The position numbers and the translations under genes were made by a program. Shown piece by piece: positions 1-8,174 of a DNA stretch of 64,000 nucleotides; position 1 is the stretch's first letter, and every line of letters starts with the position of its first letter. Origin of the DNA: FEN-1139 sp964396375 (lineage in GTDB: Bacteria; Myxococcota_A; Polyangia; Polyangiales; Polyangiaceae); the NCBI GenBank assembly GCA_964396375.1, contig CAYNEY010000001.1:121209-185208 (forward strand). The letters are read 5' to 3'. The notes beneath the pieces were generated by a model that saw only the letters and a list, made by a program, of their open reading frames with translations, was not told the origin of the DNA and did no database searches.

Positions 1-65
1 TGATGGCAGTCTCGACGTCGCGGTGCACGGCTTTGGCGGCACGCTAGCACGGGCGGAGGCGTGCT

Positions 66-1154
66 CTAGTGGCACACCGAGACGAGATCCGGCCGAAGGG
101 CGGTCAATTGGCTCGAGAGGTTGGAACCAGGGTTATTGATCAAGACGCCGATCACTCCCTCGGCGATCCGGGCGTTGATGTCGCTGGTCGAAGCCGTGGT
201 CCAGCGGTCGTCTTGCCCGCTGCCCGCGAAGCTGGTCTCGGCCATGATGGGGCGGCCCGCGGCTTCCGAGAGCCAGGCGAAGTTGGCCGTGGCTTGGTTG
301 TATTCCCCCGAGTTGACGAAGGTAGGGTCGTTGCCGGGCCCTTGCACCCACACCAAATCGAGCACGTCCATCGGCATGGCCGACCAGAAACCAGCAGCCT
401 GTTCGTCGGAGATCCACGGTGAGTGATTCATGGCCACCACCGCGTTCGGCGCGTTCGATTTGATCGCACAGGTGATGTCTCGGGCCAGCTCGCCGAGTTC
501 GACGAAGCTGAGTGGATTCGATTGGTCCGCGTACGAGTATTGGACGTAGTCCCCCTCCAGCCACCAGATCACCGGCTTTTCCGGGTTGGCGTCGAAGGAG
601 GCTTTGGCGTACGTGCCGTACATCTCCACGATCAACTCGCGATTGTCGCGGATCCATTGGGCGCCGTCCGAGCACAGGTTGTGACCGTCACTCATGTCGA
701 CGTTGCAGTCACCGAAACCGCCCATCAGATTAGCTTGAAAGCCGATGAAATACGCGTAGTACACCACCTGCGCGTCGCTGCTCGAAAGCTCTTGTACCAG
801 TCGGCATCCGTCGCAGTCGCCGTCGAGGCCACCCCGGGATTCATAGCCCACCCAGGTGGAGACGAAATCCAGGAAGGTGTCGTTGCTGCCGCTCCGCGGG
901 GCGCCCCAGGCGAAAGCACAGCCGAGGGGCTCGGGATTCACGGTTCCGCAGCTGCCCGGCTCCGATGTCGAGCCCCCTCCTGTCGAGGTTGACGTGCCGC
1001 CGGCTCCTGGCGCCGCGCCGGCGCTTCCTCCCGAGCTTGCACCGGCACCTGCATCGACAGAAGATTCGGGAGCGTCCGGATCGGTGCAGGCGGCCGCAGA
1101 CAGCATGACGAGCGCGAGGGATGAGGCACAGAGAAAAACTTCGGGATGCTTCAT
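66..1154 (-). CDS. Exported lipoprotein with glycosidase-like domain
   Basis: The product has 362 residues. It starts with a basic and hydrophobic signal segment and a Cys at residue 23 (AAAC), which suggests an outer-membrane lipoprotein. A Gly/Ser/Ala/Thr linker of about 40 residues follows, then a Trp- and Asp-rich globular domain. That domain carries WWLEGDY, AMNHSPWI and MAETSF, which look like strand ends of a TIM-barrel glycosidase with two acidic residues in suitable places. This assignment is inference; no family is recognised with certainty. The ATG at 1154 was chosen because the signal peptide starts there; the frame is open 204 bases further upstream but that stretch does not look coding. 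It is divergent from the next lipoprotein gene. Confidence 0.6.
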   Translation of the reverse strand: MKHPEVFLCASSLALVMLSAAACTDPDAPESSVDAGAGASSGGSAGAAPGAGGTSTSTGGGSTSEPGSCGTVNPEPLGCAFAWGAPRSGSNDTFLDFVSTWVGYESRGGLDGDCDGCRLVQELSSSDAQVVYYAYFIGFQANLMGGFGDCNVDMSDGHNLCSDGAQWIRDNRELIVEMYGTYAKASFDANPEKPVIWWLEGDYVQYSYADQSNPLSFVELGELARDITCAIKSNAPNAVVAMNHSPWISDEQAAGFWSAMPMDVLDLVWVQGPGNDPTFVNSGEYNQATANFAWLSEAAGRPIMAETSFAGSGQDDRWTTASTSDINARIAEGVIGVLINNPGSNLSSQLTALRPDLVSVCH

Positions 1155-1404
1155 GGTACGTGGTGGGATTCGGGGGCTCGGAGCGTCTGGACTCTGGGGT
1201 ATCAGCACTTCAAGGCTCTCCGATTGTGATGGCCAGTCGCTGAGGGTGCCAATCCGGATGAGCGGGAAAGGACCGGAGAAATTCGGGAAATGAGCAGTGG
1301 AAGGAGCTGGTTGTTGCAGTGTCTTTCCCGAAATGCGCTGGTGGTCCAAAAAGACCATGCTAACCTAGATCAGTTCGGCTTCTTGCTTCTTTGCGTCGAG
1401 TGCC
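1155..1404. promoter_or_regulatory. Divergent intergenic region with small inverted repeat
   Basis: This 250-base gap between two divergently transcribed lipoprotein genes must hold both promoters. A short inverted repeat, TGGTC-N6-GACCA at 1342-1357, lies about 50 bases upstream of the plus-strand start and could be an operator. No clear -35/-10 pair is visible. Low confidence in any single element. Confidence 0.3.
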
Positions 1405-2287
1405 ATGAGGCTTCTGTTCGTCGCTCTGCTTACGCTCTTCGGGGCGGTCGATTGCTCGGCAGTCGAATCGTCTGGCACCGACGCGGCTCTCGAGTGCAAA
1501 AACCCCGGCTGTACCGATGGTGCTGCAGGACAAGACGATCATCTGATCGATCTCGGCACACCACCGGGAATTGCGGGGGGGGCCGACGCCGGCGGNNNNN
1601 NNNNNGATTGATGTTGCTTTGTGCGAGCCCGATGACCCGCTGGCGTGTGATGGCGGCGAACTCACCGCAAACGCGGGTGCGGCGGGACAAGCCGGGGCAA
1701 CATCCGTGAAGGCGTGTCAGATCACCCGCTTGGACGAAGTGGTAAGGAGCAGCTGCGAGAATGCCGGGAGTGGCCAACTTGGCGCCCCATGCATGAGCGC
1801 CGCTGACTGCGCTCCTCAGTACACCTGTGTCGAACAATCGGGGACGGCACAGTGCCGGCCCTATTGCTGCAGTGACCCCGAGCTCTGCCCGGTCGGGACG
1901 TACTGCGCTCTGCGTCCGAAGCGGGAGTTGGTGGCGGAAACGACTGCGCTTCAGGTGATGGCCTGCGTTCCCGCTGAGGCTTGTCGTTTCGACGAACCCT
2001 TCCCCTGCGACAGTGCGGTCATGACCTGCAGCTGTCCTTCCGACAAGACCTGCGGTCTGGTGCGGGCGGACGGCACCACCGCCTGTGTGACACCAGGCAC
2101 CGGAACCCAAGGGCAGTCTTGTCCCTGCGCAGCGAAACACGTGTGTTCTGCCTCCACCAACACCTGCCTCGAGGTTTGCAGTCTGAGTGACGCGAGCGCC
2201 TGTGGTGAGACCGGCGAATGCCAATCGACCGTGAACTTGAGCCGCGAGTGGGGCGTTTGCGTGACCACGGTCACCCTGGTCGACTGA
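1405..2287 (+). CDS. Cys-rich lipoprotein, interrupted by an assembly gap
   Basis: The N-terminus reads as a signal peptide (MRLLFVALLTLFGAVDC) with a lipobox-like Cys at residue 17, followed by a linker rich in Gly, Ala and Asp. Ten N at 1596-1605 interrupt the gene. Upstream of them the coding frame is that of 1405; downstream the convincing coding frame is one base different and runs to the TGA at 2287. The two halves are one gene joined across a gap of wrong length. The C-terminal 200 residues hold many Cys, with motifs such as APCMSAADCAPQYTC and CSCPSDKTCG, similar in style to secreted Cys-rich proteins of myxobacteria. No enzymatic function is recognised. Confidence 0.65.
1596..1605. 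other. Assembly gap (10 N)
   Basis: Ten undetermined bases in a Gly/Ala-rich linker. The reading frame does not continue across it as drawn, so its true length is not 10 modulo 3. Confidence 0.95.
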
Positions 2288-2294
2288 AGCCGGT

Positions 2295-3953
2295 TCAGGT
2301 GCCTCGGCCGGGATGGCCCTTGCGTGGGCGTGGGAGGTTGTACTCTTCGAGGCGGTTGATCAGCGTGCGTCGCGAGATGCCGAGCCTGTGCGCCGCGCGC
2401 GTCTGGTTTCCTCCGCATTCGCTGAGCGCGGCCTGGATTCGGCGGTGCTCCTCGGGGAGAGTGAGCGGCGTGGAGTCTTCGGGAAGGGGAAGCTCGGTGG
2501 CGGGGGGCTCTCCGGTGGGGATCCAGCTGGCGGGGAGGCGGGGGATCGGTGTGGTGAAGTGCAGACCCACACCAGAAGGGCGCAGCTTCGACCGTGACGG
2601 AGCGCTCTGCGGCACCGGGGAAGGCGAGTAGGAAGGCCGTGTGTCAGTGGCCTCGCCCTCGGCGTGCTCGTCGGTGGGCAATGGCTCGGCCGGCAGATGC
2701 TCTGGCAGCAGCGGTCCGCCCTCGCAGAGAAATGAGGCCCGGTCCATGGCATTTTTGAGTTCGCGAACGTTGCCCCACCAGCTGTACTCGAGCATGGCCT
2801 TCTGCGCCTCGGGGCTGATTTGAGGGGCAGGGCGCTTCAAGCGGTGGCAAGCTTCGTCCAGGAAATGCCGGGCCAGCGGCACGATCTCGTCGGATCGGTC
2901 GCGGAGCGGAGGGATGGAAAAGCTGGTGCCAGCCAGTCGGAAGTAGAGATCGCTGCGGAAACGCCCCGCCGCCACCTCGCGCCGCAGATCCCGATTGCTG
3001 GCGGAGATGAAGCGCAGATCGACCGGCCTCGGTCGGTTCGAACCGACCCGCCGTACCACGCCCTCCTCGAGCACCCGAAGCAGCTTGGCTTGCAGGGGGA
3101 GCGGGAGTTCGCCGATCTCGTCGAGGAACACCGTTCCGCCGTCCGTTGACTCGAGAAGGCCGGGATTTTTGCCGATCGCGCCCGTGAAAGCGCCTTTCTC
3201 ATGACCGAAGAGCTCACTCTCCAGCAGTGATTCCGAGATCGCCGCGCAGTTGAGGCGGAGGAGGAATTTCGCGTGACGCGGGCTGCGGCGGTGGATGAAC
3301 TCAGCGAAGACCTCCTTTCCCACCCCTGTCTCACCGAGGATCAGCACCGCGATGTCCGTGCCAGCGGCCAGCGCGGCCTGCTCGTAGAGATGGCGAAGAC
3401 CTGGGTTGACCAGAATCGCCGGCCACCAGAGATCGGAGGTGCCAGCCCCATCGACCGGTGGCCGCAGGGTGATCTGTGCGGCGACCGGTACCCGCTCCCT
3501 CAACATGACAATCGTGCTTCCGACGCGCACGGAGTCGCCCACCTGCACCACCACCGGCTCCCGTGGGTGAAGGGGCTGTCCGAGCCCACTCGGATGCTTG
3601 TGGTTCGGCCGACTCGGGGCGACCAGAAATGTCCCGTTGGTGCTCCCGAGATCTTCGACCGTGACCACCTCGCCGAAGCAAAATCGCAGGTGCTGACGAG
3701 ATACGGCTACGTCCTCGAGCTGGATGTCGCACTGCGAACTGCGCCCCATCGAGAGCTTCTTCCCGACCGCGAGCGGGAAGATCTGTACCGACTGCCCGAG
3801 ATAGACGGTGAGCTCGAACTCTCGCTGCTTGTCTGCGGGTGTGGAAGGTGATCGAGGCAAGGGGGAAGCGCTCCAGGAGCACCCGGCACCCACCCCCGAA
3901 ACCCCGCTCGCATGATGGCTGGAACCAGGGGCGGCTTGCCGCGGTGCTACCAA
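2295..3953 (-). CDS. FHA-domain sigma-54 activator (enhancer-binding protein)
   Basis: This 552-residue protein has an N-terminal FHA domain (GRSSQCDIQLEDVAVSRQH, then DLGSTNGTFLV), a sigma-54-interacting AAA+ domain and a C-terminal Fis-type helix-turn-helix (NQTRAAHRLGISRRTLINRL). The AAA+ part has Walker A GETGVGKE, an intact GAFTGA loop and Walker B GGTVFLDEIGE. FHA domains bind phosphothreonine, so a serine/threonine kinase is the expected input, as known for this class in myxobacteria. The chosen start is a TTG that overlaps the TAG of the upstream lipoprotein gene by 7 bases; a GTG at 3893 is an alternative. It ends 8 bases from the convergent lipoprotein gene. Confidence 0.9.
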   Translation of the reverse strand: MVAPRQAAPGSSHHASGVSGVGAGCSWSASPLPRSPSTPADKQREFELTVYLGQSVQIFPLAVGKKLSMGRSSQCDIQLEDVAVSRQHLRFCFGEVVTVEDLGSTNGTFLVAPSRPNHKHPSGLGQPLHPREPVVVQVGDSVRVGSTIVMLRERVPVAAQITLRPPVDGAGTSDLWWPAILVNPGLRHLYEQAALAAGTDIAVLILGETGVGKEVFAEFIHRRSPRHAKFLLRLNCAAISESLLESELFGHEKGAFTGAIGKNPGLLESTDGGTVFLDEIGELPLPLQAKLLRVLEEGVVRRVGSNRPRPVDLRFISASNRDLRREVAAGRFRSDLYFRLAGTSFSIPPLRDRSDEIVPLARHFLDEACHRLKRPAPQISPEAQKAMLEYSWWGNVRELKNAMDRASFLCEGGPLLPEHLPAEPLPTDEHAEGEATDTRPSYSPSPVPQSAPSRSKLRPSGVGLHFTTPIPRLPASWIPTGEPPATELPLPEDSTPLTLPEEHRRIQAALSECGGNQTRAAHRLGISRRTLINRLEEYNLPRPRKGHPGRGT

Positions 3954-4414
3954 CAGCAGTTGAAGTGCTCAGTCGCGGTGGATTCACAGGCGGCCGGCGT
4001 GTCGACCACTTGCTCGGTACAGGTGAGGTCGACTTCGGGCACCGCGAGTAGGCACTCGAGGTGGGCCAGCATCAGGGGTTCGCAATCAGGGCACATCGCG
4101 TTCTCGGCCTCGCGGAGGGCGAGGCAGTCCGACTCGCATGAGGCAACCGGCGAAAGCTCGCAGAAGTCTCCAAGAACGTCGGCGAATGCCTGGTCCGGAG
4201 CGCCTGCTTGCCCCTCGTTGCCCGTACCGGCCTCGGCTCCCCCCGACCCCTCGGCGCCGAGCCCAGCGCTCCCGGCATCACCCTCGCTCGCACCGCTTTC
4301 TCCCCCCGACCCAGAAGAACTGGTGGAGTCGTCGGAATCACATGCGGGTAGGGCGAGCAGAAGAGTGCAGGGAAGCCACAGTCGAAGGACCCTCGGGGAA
4401 AACCAAGCCGTCAT
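3947..4414 (-). CDS. Small lipoprotein with acidic Gly/Ser linker
   Basis: A 155-residue product with a classic lipoprotein signal (LLLALPAC, Cys at 25). Next comes a Ser/Gly/Glu/Ala linker of about 45 residues and a small Cys-rich domain with ten Cys, including CPDCEPLM and a CC pair near the end. The Cys spacing suggests disulphides in the periplasm or on the cell surface. It lies directly upstream of the FHA activator and overlaps its likely start, so the two are probably co-transcribed. No family recognised. Confidence 0.7.
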   Translation of the reverse strand: MTAWFSPRVLRLWLPCTLLLALPACDSDDSTSSSGSGGESGASEGDAGSAGLGAEGSGGAEAGTGNEGQAGAPDQAFADVLGDFCELSPVASCESDCLALREAENAMCPDCEPLMLAHLECLLAVPEVDLTCTEQVVDTPAACESTATEHFNCCW

Positions 4415-4526
4415 GGGTTCAAAGTACGACTAGGACCACTCCTCTGTAAACAATGATCTCAAAAACCCAGGCGCGGAGAGGGGCGAAGTGGCTTCGGAGG
4501 TCCCGTGCTATGGTGCGTCAGTTGGC
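4415..4526. promoter_or_regulatory. Divergent intergenic region
   Basis: A 112-base gap between divergent genes, noticeably richer in A/T around 4440-4470 than its surroundings. It should contain both promoters, but no convincing hexamer pair can be assigned by eye. Confidence 0.3.
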
Positions 4527-6188
4527 ATGCGGGCTCCCTTCCGACACCTCGAGCGCATCTCATGGTTGGCCTGGCTCCTAAGTCAGACCGGATGTTCGCT
4601 GGTCTTTGACGCCGAGCAGCACCAGTGCTCGACCACCGCCGATTGCGTCCAGCTCGGGGAGGAAGCCCCGGAGCTGTCTGGGAGCGTGTGTCAGAACCAC
4701 GTTTGCGTGCTGGAGGGTGCGGTCAACCCGGACGGGACGGAGCCTTGTGTCACCCACGCCGATTGCGTAGAGGCCCATCGAGGCAATCCCTATCTGTGTC
4801 GGGATGGCGCTTGTGTCGGGCTCAAGTCCGAGAGCTGTACCTGGGTCATCCATAAGGAGGCGCTGCTCGAGGCCAGCGAGGTGGTACTGATCGGCGGCTT
4901 CGCAGGGATCGACAGTGCGGCACCCACGCGGTCGACCGCCCTCATGAGCTATCAACTCGCGATGGACGAGTTCTCCTCGAAAATGGGGGGCCTTCCAGGA
5001 GGGTCGGGCGGCAGCAAGCGACCCTTCGTGGGCGTCATTTGTGAGGGGCTGGCCCCCACCGATTGGGAGGCGTCGATGAGGCATCTCACGGAGACGCTCG
5101 AGGTGCCGGTGATCTTGGCCGCGCTTCCGGCGCGAGAGCTGAGGGCGCAGTTTCTTGCGATAGATGTGGCTTCCCCACCTCTTTTCATCAGTCCGAACAG
5201 CTCGGACAGCACACTCACGCAGCTCGCCGATCGGGGGCTGCTCTGGCACATGCTGCCTCGGGCGGTCGATCTCGCGCCTGGGTTCGCGGCGTTGTCGCAC
5301 GCGGCGCTCGGGACCGTTGCCGAATCACCGGTGCGGCTCGCGATGGTGGTCAACGAGCTGGACGCGATGAAGGATGTGGCGAGCGAACTCGTGACCCAGC
5401 TCGAGCTGAACGGGAAATCCCTCGCGGACAACCAGCGGGACGGGACTCTGCTCAGAATCGACGTGGAGTCGGCGCTGCTCACCGATGAGCCCGACCTCGG
5501 TGACGCGCTCACCGAGATCGCCGCGTTCTGTCCCCATGTCGTGCTGGCCCTGGCCGGGGCCGAGTTCATCGAAAAGGTGCAGCGCCCGCTCGAGGAGCAG
5601 TGGGAAGCGCTGGGCTGCGCCCACCGACCCAGGTACGTCATGTCCCCGTATGCGTACAACAGTCCGGTCCTCTTCGAGCTTCTCCGAGAGCGGAGCGAAG
5701 TCAGTTTGCGCCTGGTCGGACTCAACTTCGCTGGTGCGCCCGACCAGGCGCTGAACGAGCGCTATTTCTTGGAGCTAGCTGGCTCTTATCCCTCGGCAGC
5801 GCAGCCCGGCCACGAGAATTTCTACGATGCCGCCTACTTCGCGATGTTGTCGTTGGCAGCCGCCGGCGGCAACGTGCAAAACTACACCGGTGCCCTTGCG
5901 GCCGAGGGTCTGATGCGGCTCATCGAGCCGACCGGGTTGCCCTGGGATATCCTGCCGAGTGAGCTGCCGAATTTCGTCCCGCTGCTCACCGAGCACGACA
6001 CCAACCTCTATCTCAGCGGCGCACTCGGACCTCCGAACTTCGACCGCAGCACCGGAGCGCGGCTCGGGGAAGGGAGCACCTGGTGCGTCACCGTGTCTGG
6101 AGAAGACCCGGTGTTCTGGAGCGACCGAGTGCGCTTCGATGCCGAGCTCGGCGTCTTCTTGGGAGATCCTCTGGCGTGCGAGCCCTAG
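4527..6188 (+). CDS. Periplasmic-binding-protein-like lipoprotein (type 1 fold)
   Basis: The product has 553 residues from the ATG at 4527, where a lipoprotein signal begins (LAWLLSQTGC). A Cys-rich N-terminal segment follows with two CxxxxDC-type motifs. The remaining 430 residues look like a branched-chain amino-acid-binding (Leu/Ile/Val type) receptor: alternating beta/alpha segments, FVGVICEGLAPTD, VPVILAALPARE, PLFISPNSSDS, a middle part with VVLALAGAEF, and the late motif YDAAYFAMLSLAAAG that marks this fold. No ABC permease is nearby, so it may be a surface sensor or scavenger. Six bases separate it from the protease gene, which suggests co-transcription. A GTG at 4488 would give a longer N-terminus without a better signal. 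Confidence 0.7.
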   Translation: MRAPFRHLERISWLAWLLSQTGCSLVFDAEQHQCSTTADCVQLGEEAPELSGSVCQNHVCVLEGAVNPDGTEPCVTHADCVEAHRGNPYLCRDGACVGLKSESCTWVIHKEALLEASEVVLIGGFAGIDSAAPTRSTALMSYQLAMDEFSSKMGGLPGGSGGSKRPFVGVICEGLAPTDWEASMRHLTETLEVPVILAALPARELRAQFLAIDVASPPLFISPNSSDSTLTQLADRGLLWHMLPRAVDLAPGFAALSHAALGTVAESPVRLAMVVNELDAMKDVASELVTQLELNGKSLADNQRDGTLLRIDVESALLTDEPDLGDALTEIAAFCPHVVLALAGAEFIEKVQRPLEEQWEALGCAHRPRYVMSPYAYNSPVLFELLRERSEVSLRLVGLNFAGAPDQALNERYFLELAGSYPSAAQPGHENFYDAAYFAMLSLAAAGGNVQNYTGALAAEGLMRLIEPTGLPWDILPSELPNFVPLLTEHDTNLYLSGALGPPNFDRSTGARLGEGSTWCVTVSGEDPVFWSDRVRFDAELGVFLGDPLACEP

Positions 6189-6193
6189 GCGCC

Positions 6194-7204
6194 ATGAACC
6201 TGGCTCTGGTGGCGCTGGCACTCGGTGGCTGTGGCGACGAGCGAGTCCCTCTGGCCCGCGTCGACCAGGCTGTTGTGGGTGGGGTCGAGTCCGGTGTCGA
6301 GGACGACGCTGTGGTGGCGCTCGCGAATCCTGGGGGTGTGTGTACCGGAACTCTGGTTGCCGACAACCTCATGCTCACGGCTCGCCACTGTCTCACCCTG
6401 GGTTCACCCTCGCAGGTTGCGTGCTCTGCCGATGGCCTGTCCCTCGATCCGAGCATGGAGTGGGTCGGTGACTATCCTCCGGATCAGACCGCGGTGTTCG
6501 TGGGCGCGGGGGCCCCTACGGACCAAGACCGCGCTCCAGCTGCCTACGGAGCACGGATCTTCTCGACCGGCAGTGAGAGCATTTGTAGAAACGACATCGC
6601 GTTGGTCTTGCTCGATCGCAGGCTCTCCAACACCCCCATCCTCCCGTTACGGCTGCTCACTGGGGTGTCCGTGGGGGAGGAGGTGTCGGTGGTGGGCTAT
6701 GGCATGACGGGGACGTTGGGCGAGTCCGGGCGCTGGCGTCGCGATGAACTCTCGGTGCTCGAGGTGGGCAAGAGCGCCTATTCGAATGAGCCATCGATCC
6801 TGATCGACCGTACCTTCGCCGTCGGGACAGGGCCATGCAGTGGTGACAGTGGCGGGCCGGCGCTTTCCTCTGCCGGAGCGGTGATGGGGGTGTTCTCGCT
6901 TTCTGCCACCGACTGCACCCTGGACGGGGCATGGAATGTCTTCACCCAGGTAGCGCCCTTCTACGATCTGGTGAGCGAGGCGTTTGTTGCGGCCGAGGCC
7001 GAGCCTTGGTTCGAAGGCGATCCCCAATTTGCGCCGCTGTCGCGTCCTTTGGCAGGCTGCCAGCTTGGGGCGGTGCGTTGCTCGGGCGCGCAGACGGGGT
7101 TCGGAGTCGCTCTCCTCTTGCTGCTGGCGACGCAGAGAGCGAGGCGCCGCGACAAACTCACGGCGAGCGCGACGGGGCGTCCGAACCGGGATGAATCCAG
7201 CTGA
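6194..7204 (+). CDS. Trypsin-like serine protease, MYXO-CTERM-like tail
   Basis: A 336-residue S1-family protease. The catalytic triad is visible as His65 (TARHC), Asp134 (RNDIALV) and Ser219 (GDSGGP). The ATG at 6194 starts a short lipoprotein-type signal (LALGGC), and an Ile/Val-Gly-Gly activation-like site (VVGG) follows at 27-30. Near the C-terminus there is a Cys-Ser-Gly stretch, a hydrophobic segment (FGVALLLLLA) and an Arg cluster, which resembles a MYXO-CTERM sorting tail, although about 17 extra residues follow the Arg cluster. The gene follows the binding-protein gene by 5 bases, and its last 47 bases overlap the convergent TPR-PEGA gene. Confidence 0.85.
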   Translation: MNLALVALALGGCGDERVPLARVDQAVVGGVESGVEDDAVVALANPGGVCTGTLVADNLMLTARHCLTLGSPSQVACSADGLSLDPSMEWVGDYPPDQTAVFVGAGAPTDQDRAPAAYGARIFSTGSESICRNDIALVLLDRRLSNTPILPLRLLTGVSVGEEVSVVGYGMTGTLGESGRWRRDELSVLEVGKSAYSNEPSILIDRTFAVGTGPCSGDSGGPALSSAGAVMGVFSLSATDCTLDGAWNVFTQVAPFYDLVSEAFVAAEAEPWFEGDPQFAPLSRPLAGCQLGAVRCSGAQTGFGVALLLLLATQRARRRDKLTASATGRPNRDESS

Positions 7205-8174
7205 AGTAGAGCGTCGTGCCCCCGGTGAGGAGCGCGCCGAGCGCGCAGAGATCGCCCACCAAGAACCAACGCTCGGAGCGAGCTTCCAGACGGTCGAGTT
7301 CCCCCGACGAGGTTCTGCGGCCCAGCTCTTGTTCGCGGTCTTGGTAGGCCATGTACCCGATGAGGCCGGCGCCAACCGCGCCGAGTGCCAGGGTGCCCGT
7401 GCTGATCCAGCCCGCGGTGAGCCATGCCTTCTCGGGATCTCCGTGGTTCGGCGCGCGGGCGCTCGCACCTGGCGGTGCGCTCGGGCGAGATGCCTGTGCT
7501 GGTGGCTCGGCTGCTGACGGTTCCGGCAGGAGGTCCAAAAAGAAGCTTACGGTTCGACTGTCGCGTCCCGCGAGCATGATGCGTTGGGTCTCGGGGAGGT
7601 AGCCTGGCTTCTTCACAGTGATGCGCCGCTCCCCGGCGTCCACCAAGAGCGGCGTGTCGAGCGCGGGCGGCGCGAGCCGAACGTCGTCGATCAGGAGTTC
7701 CACGTCCGGGACATTGGCCGTGACCACGAGCCTCGCGGTGCGCGCCGTGAGCATCTCGAGGTCACCCAGCACCGCCTGACGGCGTTCGGCGCCGACGGCA
7801 TCCCCTCCTTGCTCGAGGTAGAGTGTGAGCGCTCGGACCGCATCGGCATGGCGACGCAGGATGATCCGAACCTGCCCGATGTTGTAGAGTACTCGATAGT
7901 CAGAGGTAAGCTCGAAGGCTCGTTCGAACTGAGTGAGCGACAGCTCGTACTCACCTTCCTCGAAGAGCCTGACTCCATCGTCGAAGCGCTCCCGGGCGAG
8001 GCGACGCGGTTCCGCGAGCGTTTCGGCCTGGTCGATGATTTGCGCAGCGGATGCGGCCGCGCTCGGTGCAAGAGGTGCCTCGACCTGTGTTTGGTCGTGC
8101 CCTGGCTCCGCGAAGGTCGGCGGAGCACAGCTGAGACCCGCGAGCACGACACAAAGGGTCACCCGGCCTCTCAT
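7158..8174 (-). CDS. TPR and PEGA domain membrane protein
   Basis: This 338-residue protein has a signal peptide ending near LSCAPPTFA, a TPR-like helical region at about 55-130 (FDDGVRLFEEGEYELSLTQF), a PEGA domain at about 145-205 (LLIDDVRLA, ITVKKPGYLPE), a Pro/Ala-rich linker, and two C-terminal hydrophobic segments. The arrangement is common in myxobacteria, where such proteins sit beside serine/threonine kinases. Its ATG overlaps the stop of the upstream kinase gene by 4 bases, so translation is coupled. The frame stays open for some 870 bases upstream, but that part is the antisense shadow of the kinase gene. Confidence 0.8.
   Translation of the reverse strand: MRGRVTLCVVLAGLSCAPPTFAEPGHDQTQVEAPLAPSAAASAAQIIDQAETLAEPRRLARERFDDGVRLFEEGEYELSLTQFERAFELTSDYRVLYNIGQVRIILRRHADAVRALTLYLEQGGDAVGAERRQAVLGDLEMLTARTARLVVTANVPDVELLIDDVRLAPPALDTPLLVDAGERRITVKKPGYLPETQRIMLAGRDSRTVSFFLDLLPEPSAAEPPAQASRPSAPPGASARAPNHGDPEKAWLTAGWISTGTLALGAVGAGLIGYMAYQDREQELGRRTSSGELDRLEARSERWFLVGDLCALGALLTGGTTLYFSWIHPGSDAPSRSP

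Noticed and set aside
1..65. Gene or RNA in the first bases of the window
   Set aside because: No coding signal or structured RNA was seen in this short piece.
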